In this document: in pieces, positions 1-5,700 of the stretch
Numbering within the stretch: the first letter of the stretch is position 1
How the letters are laid out: every line of letters starts with the position of its first letter
Assembly (NCBI GenBank): GCA_031265345.1
Contig: JAISCU010000014.1
Span: 1-5,794, forward strand
Direction of reading: 5' to 3'
Length of the DNA: 5,794 nucleotides
Origin: Bifidobacteriaceae bacterium
Lineage (GTDB): Bacteria; Actinomycetota; Actinomycetes; Actinomycetales; WQXJ01
Translations under genes and position numbers: made by a program
The notes under the pieces: model-generated
Told to the model about the DNA's origin: nothing
Seen by the model: the letters and a program-made list of their open reading frames with translations, nothing else
Database searches by the model: none

Positions 1-407
1 TCGACTTCTGCGCTTACTACGCTCCCGGTGGTCGCGTCCTGTATGTGGGCGACGCGGACGACAAATGGGCAGTCTTCCACGAGGACGAGCTGGCCACACT
101 GGGTGTAGCCGTCGACAAACACGGCAAGATGCCTGACCTCGTGGTCTATATGCCGGATAAGAACTGGCTCCTGCTGCTGGAAGCCGCCGCGAGCCACGGC
201 CCGGTCGATGGCCAACGGCACTCTGAGCTGTCCGCCATGTTTTCCGGTTCGACCGCCGGGCTGGTCTATGTGTCCTGCTTCCCCTCCCGCGCCATCATGC
301 GAAAATACCTCACGCTGATCGCCTGGGAAACCGAGGTGTGGTGCGCCGACGACCCGACACACCTCATCCACTTCAACGGCGAACGTTTCCTCGGCCCATA
401 CCAGTAA
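1..407 (+). CDS. BsuBI/PstI-family type II restriction endonuclease, C-terminal part (5' end outside window)
   Basis: Cleaves double-stranded DNA at a specific site as the restriction half of a type II restriction-modification pair. The frame is open from base 3 to the TAA at 405-407, giving 134 visible residues; no start is credible here, because family members are roughly 300 residues and the conserved core continues to the left edge. Family signatures seen directly are VGDADDKW, then DKHGKMPD, then NWLLLLEAAASHGP, GLVYVSCFP, AWETEVW, and the C-terminal LIHFNGERFLGPY. The P-D at 132-137 followed 14 residues later by Glu (180-182) fits a PD-(D/E)xK-type core, although the third position is Ala rather than Lys. 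The assignment rests on recalled family signatures, not a search. A cognate adenine methyltransferase would be expected upstream, outside the window. The gene converges on the integrase with a 75-bp gap. The cleaved sequence cannot be predicted. Confidence 0.92.
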   Translation, partial: DFCAYYAPGGRVLYVGDADDKWAVFHEDELATLGVAVDKHGKMPDLVVYMPDKNWLLLLEAAASHGPVDGQRHSELSAMFSGSTAGLVYVSCFPSRAIMRKYLTLIAWETEVWCADDPTHLIHFNGERFLGPYQ

Positions 408-482
408 GGCTCTTTCGCAGCGTCGAACAACGCCAGACAAACGGGCTGATCGGCGGTAGGGTACCCGTTGCCGCGTGCACCT
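408..482. other. Convergent intergenic gap; possible attachment-site/terminator region
   Basis: These 75 bases lie between the stop of the restriction gene and the stop of the leftward integrase. No gene or tRNA is present. The notable structure is an imperfectly placed dyad near its centre (see the separate repeat entry) and the palindrome GGGTACCC at 459-466. Integrase genes commonly sit with their 3' end close to attP, so an element boundary could fall here, but no duplicated core can be shown because the other end is not in the window. It could equally be an ordinary spacer inside the element. Confidence 0.3.
440..469. repeat. 6-bp inverted repeat, weak terminator or recombinase-arm candidate
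   Basis: AACGGG at 440-445 pairs perfectly with CCCGTT at 464-469 around an 18-base loop. The position between two converging stop codons would suit a bidirectional terminator, but the stem is short, the loop is long and there is no T-run on either side. It could also be an integrase-binding arm or chance. Confidence 0.2.
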
Positions 483-1613
483 CTACACGCCACCCAGGGC
501 GACGGCGCGGGCGGCGGCCATCGCGTCCGCGACGGTGCTGAGGCGGTCCGGGAACAGGTGGCCGTACAGGTCCAGGGTCATAGTGGCGGACTTGTGGCCG
601 AGCATCTGTTGGACCACCTTCACGTCCGCGCCAGCGGCGATGGCCAAGGAGGCAGCAGTATGACGGAGTTCATGAGGAGTCAGCGGGTGACAGCGGAAAC
701 AGCGGCAGTCCTCAGGCGGCGCCGCGCGGTGCTCGGGTGACAACTCCTTCGACGCTGCGTCGAGCGCGCCGCGCTGGAACGTCTGGCTCCGCAGCACGGC
801 GCCGCGCGGGCCGGTGAACAGCAAGTCATCAGGCCCCTTTCCGCTGCTGATCAGGACTTCGAGTTCAGGCACCAAGAAGGGGGGCACCGGCACTTCGCGG
901 AAGCGGTGGCCCTTGGTGTCGCCAAAGACCATGACGCCCTTGACCGGAGTAACCGAGCGCTCGATGATTGCCCGTTTGTGCAGCAGGTCCAGGCTGCCCA
1001 CCCTGAGCGCAGCCGCTTCACCCCAGCGCAGGCCCGTGTAGGCCAAGAAGCGCACCACCAGGGCCCATTGCGCGCCCACCGATTCGGCCACAGCCTCGAC
1101 TTGCTGGTGGCTCAGGTAGCGTTTGCGAGCCTGCGTCGGTTTGGGCAGGTCAAGCCCCTCTGCCGGGTTCCGCGCCAGCCTGCCGTCCTTGACCGCGAGA
1201 GCCATGACTTGGCGCATGATGTTCGAGTGTTTACGGACGGTGGCCGCCGCGCGCCCCAGTCCCAGTTCAGCCAACCACTGCTGGATCTCCGCATGGGTCA
1301 CCCGGTCCAGCGGCACGTCCTTCCAGCGCGGTTTGACGTGCTTGTCCAGGGCTTCTTGATAGCGCTGCCGAGACTTGGGAGTCAGGTTCGTCTTGCCGTC
1401 AAGCCAGGTCTGAGCCCACACGTCGGTGACGATCTTTCCCCGGTTCGGATCGACGTAAGCACCGGTCGAGATAGCGGATTCGACCGACTGCCGATAACGG
1501 TCCGCATCAGTCTTCCGGCGGAACGTCTTCGACCGCTCCTTGCCACTCGGGTCCACGTATCGCAGAACCCACTGGGTCTTGTCACCTCGGAGCCGCTTCT
1601 GAATGTGCGCCAT
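483..1613 (-). CDS. int: Tyrosine recombinase / site-specific integrase
   Basis: Integrates and excises the element by site-specific recombination through a covalent 3'-phosphotyrosine intermediate. The 376-residue protein has the usual three parts: an N-terminal arm-binding-like region (about 1-60, with QWVLRYVDPSGKERSKTF), a SAM-like core-binding domain (about 61-158), and a catalytic domain (about 165-355). All catalytic residues are visible: R196 in TGLRWGE, K234 in GDTKGHR, H314 and R317 in HELRH, H340 in LGHKS, and nucleophile Y350 in LDLYGH. The length is normal for actinobacterial phage/ICE integrases. Start: ATG at 1613, preceded by GGAAGG six bases away and only two bases after the stop of the upstream regulator, implying co-transcription and translational coupling. 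Oddity: a Cys-rich insert, CRCFRCH at residues 303-309, just before the HELRH motif. The gene looks intact. The target site cannot be read from the window. Confidence 0.96.
   Translation of the reverse strand: MAHIQKRLRGDKTQWVLRYVDPSGKERSKTFRRKTDADRYRQSVESAISTGAYVDPNRGKIVTDVWAQTWLDGKTNLTPKSRQRYQEALDKHVKPRWKDVPLDRVTHAEIQQWLAELGLGRAAATVRKHSNIMRQVMALAVKDGRLARNPAEGLDLPKPTQARKRYLSHQQVEAVAESVGAQWALVVRFLAYTGLRWGEAAALRVGSLDLLHKRAIIERSVTPVKGVMVFGDTKGHRFREVPVPPFLVPELEVLISSGKGPDDLLFTGPRGAVLRSQTFQRGALDAASKELSPEHRAAPPEDCRCFRCHPLTPHELRHTAASLAIAAGADVKVVQQMLGHKSATMTLDLYGHLFPDRLSTVADAMAAARAVALGGV
687..707 (-). other. Cys-rich insert within the integrase (CRCFRCH)
   Basis: Residues 303-309 of the integrase carry three cysteines and a histidine (C303, C305, C308, H309) immediately before the catalytic HELRH box. 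The underlying DNA has three close copies of CAGCGG on the plus strand, at 681-686, 691-696 and 700-705. The spacing could support metal binding, but this is an inference; a chance cluster from the repeated hexamer is the alternative. Confidence 0.4.
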
Positions 1614-1615
1614 GA

Positions 1616-2284
1616 TCAGCCTTCCGCTTGATCATCGGGCGCTTCACCCGGATCGTCATCTCGAACCGGCAGCGGCCCGAGGTCGCGGTTGGCGCGGCAC
1701 ACGTCCACCGCGGTGAAGAACAGCGTGCTCTCCAGGTCAAGCGCCTTCTCCGCCACCGGCTCGAACGAATAAGCCCAACGTTGCGGACGGGGCCGCACGC
1801 CCGGGAGGATCTGGGCCGGGTCGGGCGCGACGCCATCGGACTGGCGCTGCCGGGAGTCCTCTGCGAACTCGGCGTCGGCCCGGTCGTAGTCGCCGCTGTT
1901 CTTGGCGGTTATGAACTCGATCAAGTCGACGGCTTTGCGCAACACCTGATCGGCGGCATCCGCGAGCGATTCAGTCGCTTCGAGATAGTCGACCTCGACC
2001 TTCTGTTTGCGTTCCACCAACACGAAGTCGAACGGTCGAAGCAGGTCGTCCACCGATGCGTCGAAGACCCGCGACAACGTGACAAGTTCGTCCACAGAGA
2101 TGTGCCTGCGGTTCTCCTGAGCCTCGATCCTGTAGATGGCCGAGGTCTGGATCGAGCACCCCAGGTCCGTCATCTGCTCCGCCAACTGGGCCGGAGACCA
2201 GCCCCGCTGCTCGCGCTCGAACCTGATCCGGCGCGCCAGGTTGACCTCTGCGGTGGTGCTGCGCGGTTTGTTCGGTCGGGACAT
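1616..2284 (-). CDS. XRE-family helix-turn-helix transcriptional regulator
   Basis: A 222-residue DNA-binding protein likely to control the element's divergent promoters. The N-terminal HTH spans about residues 15-83: helix 1 at LARRIRFEREQRG, helix 2 at SPAQLAEQM, recognition helix about 46-55 (QTSAIYRIE), and later helices at VDELVTLSRVF and SVDDLL. This is the Cro/C1 (XRE) pattern. The remaining 140 residues are not recognised; a helical stretch (about 98-130) is followed by an acidic, Pro-rich tail (DDDPGEAPDD), and no peptidase or metal-binding motif is visible. Start: ATG at 2284 with GAAAGG five bases upstream. Its stop is two bases from the integrase ATG, so the two form one transcript. 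The intergenic region it faces contains dyads that could be its operator, and repression by analogy with phage and ICE immunity regulators is inference. Activator function is not excluded. Confidence 0.9.
   Translation of the reverse strand: MSRPNKPRSTTAEVNLARRIRFEREQRGWSPAQLAEQMTDLGCSIQTSAIYRIEAQENRRHISVDELVTLSRVFDASVDDLLRPFDFVLVERKQKVEVDYLEATESLADAADQVLRKAVDLIEFITAKNSGDYDRADAEFAEDSRQRQSDGVAPDPAQILPGVRPRPQRWAYSFEPVAEKALDLESTLFFTAVDVCRANRDLGPLPVRDDDPGEAPDDQAEG
1620..1625 (-). promoter_or_regulatory. Ribosome binding site of the integrase
   Basis: On the minus strand this reads GGAAGG, six bases before the integrase ATG. It lies inside the last codons of the upstream regulator gene, so ribosomes finishing that gene would be placed to reinitiate on the integrase. 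Confidence 0.65.
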
Positions 2285-2289
2285 GGCAG

Positions 2290-2295
2290 CCTTTC
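2290..2295 (-). promoter_or_regulatory. Ribosome binding site of the XRE regulator
   Basis: On the minus strand this reads GAAAGG, five bases before the ATG at 2284, which supports that start over internal alternatives. Confidence 0.55.
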
Positions 2296-2326
2296 TCTAA
2301 ATCGGAACCAAGGCACTTGTGTTGGG

Positions 2327-2345
2327 ATTGTTTGTCAACCACAAT
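2327..2345. repeat. Inverted repeat, candidate operator
   Basis: ATTGT and ACAAT form a perfect 5-bp dyad around nine bases, with a TTGTCAA near-palindrome at its centre (2332-2338). Its size, about two DNA turns, suits a dimeric HTH protein such as the adjacent XRE regulator. The binding partner is inferred. Confidence 0.35.
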
Positions 2346-2373
2346 TCGTGCATCACCCGCGACATCCGAGCCG

Positions 2374-2379
2374 AAGGAG
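2374..2379 (+). promoter_or_regulatory. Ribosome binding site that selects the TTG start of the excisionase
   Basis: AAGGAG lies six bases before TTG at 2386 but 15 bases before the in-frame ATG at 2395. The spacing favours the TTG as the initiation codon. Confidence 0.65.
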
Positions 2380-2385
2380 ACCGTC

Positions 2386-2574
2386 TTGGACCACATGACC
2401 ACGAAGGAAGTGGCCGAACTCTGCCGCACATCCCAGGAAACCGTGCGCTACTGGCGCCACGTGGGGAAGGGGCCACGCGGCTTCAAGCTGGGCCGCAAAG
2501 TCCTCTACCGCCGCCGTGACGTCGAGGCCTGGCTCGGAGACCAGTACCAAGGCGACTGCCGCAAGGCCGCCTAA
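2386..2574 (+). CDS. xis: Excisionase-like helix-turn-helix (MerR-type) DNA-binding protein
   Basis: Small winged-HTH protein of the excisionase class, expected to bend DNA at the attachment site and drive the integrase toward excision. From the TTG start it has 62 residues (61 more after the initiator), nearly all of them the domain: TTKEVAELCRTSQETVRYW is the helix-turn-helix, GRKVLYRRRDVEAWL is the wing and final helix. This is the HTH_17/excisionase pattern common in actinobacterial integrative elements. TTG at 2386 is preferred because of the AAGGAG six bases upstream; ATG at 2395 would remove three residues and leave the fold intact. A longer reading from GTG at 2317 would overlap the promoter region and has no support. 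It is divergent from the regulator-integrase pair and lies 143 bp before the relaxase. A role as a plain transcription regulator is possible. Confidence 0.85.
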   Translation: MDHMTTKEVAELCRTSQETVRYWRHVGKGPRGFKLGRKVLYRRRDVEAWLGDQYQGDCRKAA

Positions 2575-2646
2575 CGAACCCGATGCAGCACTCTCCGCAC
2601 CGTCAACAGCCCTCTGCCGCCAACCAACTCCCATTCCCGTACACCT

Positions 2647-2678
2647 CTTGCAGAGCATCGCAAGGCAGCAAGTCTGCC
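2647..2678. repeat. Two overlapping small hairpins before the relaxase
   Basis: CTTGC/GCAAG (5-bp stem, 8-base loop) and GGCAG/CTGCC (5-bp stem, 5-base loop) share one base, so only one can form at a time. GCAAG is also directly repeated at 2660-2664 and 2668-2672. They may be relaxase-binding or transcript structures, or chance. Confidence 0.3.
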
Positions 2679-2703
2679 CAGTCCGTCCGAGCCGCGCCGC
2701 CCC

Positions 2704-2708
2704 GGAGG
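2704..2708 (+). promoter_or_regulatory. Ribosome binding site of the relaxase
   Basis: GGAGG nine bases before the ATG at 2718. Three further in-frame ATGs follow within 21 bases (2724, 2730, 2739), and this spacing favours the first. Confidence 0.7.
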
Positions 2709-2717
2709 CAACACCCA

Positions 2718-5700
2718 ATGGTCATGACCATGAAACCGATGCACGCCGGTGACGGCTACCGTTATCTGACCCGGACGGTGGCAGCGGGCGACGGCGATCG
2801 GAACCTGTCAACCGCCTTGACCCGTTACTACGCCGCGAAGGGCTGCCCGCCGGGGCGCTGGCTCGGCAGCGGGCTGAACGCCCTGGGTGACAACTCGGAG
2901 CGGATCGCCACCGGCCAGCAGGTGACCGAGCAGGAACTGGAACTGCTGCTTGGTTACGGCCACGACCCCATCACCGGTGCGAAACTGGGCCGCGCCTACC
3001 AGAAGCGAAGCAGCGCCCCAACCCCCACAGGCGGACGGGCTGACCGGAGCAGCGCGCGCCGCGCCGTGGCCGGTTACGACCACACCTTCACGGTCCCCAA
3101 GTCCGTCAGCGTCCTGTGGGGCTTGGCGGATGTGGGGACCCAGCAGATCATCGTGAACTGCCATGAGCAGGCGGTCGCCCAAACCATGAGGCTGATTGAA
3201 GGGCAGATCGCTGCCACACGGACGGGCGCCACCAAGCCCAGCACCGCCTTTGGGCCGGGCGGCGCAGTGGGCCAAGCCGAGGTGACAGGTCTCATCGCAA
3301 CCGCCTTCGACCACTACGACTCGCGCCTGGGCGACCCATTGCTTCATACACATGTCGTAGTCTCGAACAAGGTGCGAACCGCAAGCGACGGCAAATGGCG
3401 GTCGCTTGACGGGCGCGCGCTGTACCAGTCAGCGGTCGCGATGTCCGAGCACTACAACGCCGTACTGGCCGACCTTTTGGCTCGCGACCTGGGCTTGGCG
3501 TGGGAATCCAGGGACAGAGGACGTGGCCGCAACCCGGCCTGGGAACTGGCCACAGTCCCGCCCGAACTGGTGGCCATGTTCTCTGCCCGGTCGCGGGACA
3601 TCGAGGCCGAGACTGAGCGCCTCATCGCCGGTTTCACCGAGCGGCACGGCCACTCCCCAGGACGGCAGACCATCATCAGACTGCGCCAACAAGCCACTTT
3701 GGCGACCCGCCCCAACAAACAGCTGCGGTCGTTGGCAGACCTCACCGCGGCTTGGCGCGACCGCGCAACGGGCGTTCTGGAGCACGATGCCGCCGCCTGG
3801 GCTCGGAGCGCCACCACCGATTCGGGCACGCAACCTTTGCTGAGGGCCGATGACGTGCCGCTCGACTTGGTGGACCAGTTGGGTCAGGCCGTGGTCCAGA
3901 CCGTTAGCGACAGACGGGCGACCTGGCGGCTCTGGAACCTGTACGCCGAGGCCGTCAGGGCGACCATGGGCTGGCGGTTCGTGACCGCCCATGACCGCGA
4001 GACCATCAGCGAAGCGATCACTCTTGCCGCCCAGAAGCATTCGCTCCAGTTGACCCCGGAGCAGCAGGCTTCCACGCCAGAAGTCTTCACGCGTGCCGAC
4101 GGCACCAGCCAGTTCAGGCCCAAACACCACGTGGTGTTCACCTCCGAGGCGGTGTTTGCCGCAGAACGCCGGGTCCTCGCCCTGGCCGAGCGCGTCGATG
4201 GGCCGAGAGTGGACCAAGCCACGGTCCACCGAAAAGCACAGCGCGAGGATGCGCTCGGCCCGATGCTGTCCATGGACCAAGCCGAGGCGATCACCGCCAT
4301 TGCGACCAGCGGCCGGGTGGTCGATCTGCTCGTGGGACCGGCCGGCGCCGGCAAGACCACGACCCTGGCCGCGTTGCGTCACGCCTGGGAAGCGGAACAC
4401 GGCGTGGGCTCGGTGACTGGGCTGGCGGCATCGGCCACCGCTGCAGCCGTCCTCGCCGAAGACCTCGGCATCCCGACCGAGAACACCGCCAAGTGGCTGG
4501 CCGAGTTCAACACTGGGCGCGCCGCGTTCGCCGAGGGCAGCCTGGTGCTTATCGACGAGGCGTCGATGTGCGGCACGTTCTCACTGGATCGGATCACAGC
4601 CATCGCCGCAGAAGCGGGCGCGAAGGTCGTGTTGGTGGGAGATTGGGCGCAGCTCCAAGCCGTCGAGGCCGGTGGCTTGTTCACGCTGCTGGTCAGCGAA
4701 CGCGAGGACCCTCCCGAGTTGTTCGACCTGCACCGGTTCCAGCACACCTGGGAGAAGGAGGCCAGCCTCAAACTCCGCCACGGCGACCCCTCGGTCGTCG
4801 CCGCCTACGAGCGCCAGGGCCGCCTCCACGGCGGCGACCAAGACGCGATGGTCGAAGCCGCCTACCATGCCTGGCTGGCCGACCGGGCGGACGGCTTGGC
4901 GTCGTTGTTGATCGCGGAAGGCGGCGGCACGGTGACAGCGTTGAACGCCCGCGCCAGGTTGGACCGGATCGAGGCGGGCCAGGTCGATCCGTCAACCAGT
5001 GTGGCGCTCTCGGAGGGCAACCGGGCGTCAGTGGGCGATCTGGTGATCACCCGCCGCAACGACCGGCGCTTGATCGCCGGGAAGACGGGCTGGGTGCGCA
5101 ACGGCGACAGGTGGACCGTGACCAAGGTCCACGACGATGGCACCGTGACAGTACGGCGTGCCCACCGCCGCTACGGCGCCTCAGTCGTGCTCCCAGCCGC
5201 CTACGTAGGCGCGAATTGCGACCTTGGCTACGCAGTGACCGCCTACAGGTCGCAGGGCGTGACGGTGGACACGGCCCACATGATCGTCAGCGCGGCGACC
5301 AGCCGCGAGAACCTGTACATCGCCATGACCAGAGGCAGGACCGTCAACCACGCCTACGTGGTGACCGATGCCTCCGACCCGCGCGGCGAGACGGACTCCA
5401 TCGGACCGCGCGACCCAGCGAGAGACGCGGCGGCCGTGCTCGCGCAGGTCATCGAAACGAGCGGGGCCGAGCCGTCCGCGCATCAGGCCCAGCAAGAGGA
5501 GACCGCGCGTTGGGAGTCCATCGCGCAGTGGGCGGCCGAGTACGAGACCATCGTCCAGGCCGCTCTCCAAGAACACTGCGAAACAGTGCTGGAGGGGGTC
5601 GGGTTCGCTCCCGAGCAGATCAGCCAGGTCCGGGAAGAACCCGGCTATTCGCATTTGGTGAGGTCGGTGGCGGACCTCACGGCCTCCGGCGCTGACGCGA

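Larger units (their letters stand above)
2285..2385. promoter_or_regulatory. Divergent promoter/operator region between regulator-integrase and excisionase
   Basis: About 100 bases separate two divergent genes, so both promoters must lie here or overlap the gene starts. Leftward: a perfect TTGACA box reads on the minus strand from 2338 to 2333, but the hexamer 17 bases downstream (TGCCTT) is a poor -10. Rightward: TTGTGT (2317-2322) and CACAAT (2340-2345) are separated by exactly 17 bases, a moderate sigma-70-like pair. Dyads: ATTGT (2327-2331) with ACAAT (2341-2345), and TTGTGTTG (2317-2324) with CAACCACAA (2336-2344), the latter broken by one extra base. The overlap of dyads with both promoter candidates would let one bound regulator affect both directions. 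Promoter and operator assignments are inferred from sequence only. Confidence 0.5.
2575..2717 (+). other. Non-coding leader before the relaxase; candidate oriT or regulatory region
   Basis: No convincing gene lies in these 143 bases. The stretch 2591-2650 has 30 C and only 7 G on this strand, unlike the coding regions on either side. Small hairpins follow: CTTGC (2647-2651) with GCAAG (2660-2664), and GGCAG (2664-2668) with CTGCC (2674-2678). GCAAG recurs at 2668-2672, and CGATGC (2581-2586) is matched by GCATCG (2655-2660). Origins of transfer are often found next to relaxase genes and contain short inverted repeats, but I recognise no known MobF nick sequence here. A separate promoter for the relaxase is not apparent. 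Confidence 0.3.

Noticed and set aside
408..440. TTCGA on the minus strand resembling a tRNA T-loop, which would suggest a tRNA attachment site
   Set aside because: The flanking bases do not form a proper 5-bp T-stem, there is no acceptor stem or CCA, and the restriction gene occupies the place where the rest of the tRNA would be.
681..705. Three spaced copies of CAGCGG considered as a tandem repeat or CRISPR-like array
   Set aside because: Copies are six bases with 3-4 base gaps inside a conserved coding region; best explained as codons for the Cys/Arg cluster.
906..1631. Long plus-strand frame opposite the integrase (241 codons)
   Set aside because: It is antisense to a clearly conserved integrase, its translation shows no recognisable motif, and such frames arise readily in GC-rich DNA.
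2333..2338. TTGACA on the minus strand as a full sigma-70 promoter of the regulator
   Set aside because: The -35 box is perfect but the hexamer at the expected -10 spacing is poor, so I list it only as part of the regulatory region, not as a defined promoter.
1628..2398. Long plus-strand frame opposite the XRE regulator (256 codons)
   Set aside because: It runs antisense across the HTH gene and through the divergent promoter region, with no ribosome site or recognisable domain.
3429..4400. Minus-strand frame of 323 codons inside the relaxase
   Set aside because: Gly/Pro/Arg-rich shadow of the relaxase, whose own frame carries conserved motifs on both sides and is unbroken.
4493..5695. Plus-strand frame of 400 codons overlapping the helicase domain
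   Set aside because: Extremely Arg-rich translation without motifs; the overlapping relaxase frame contains Walker B and later helicase motifs in order.
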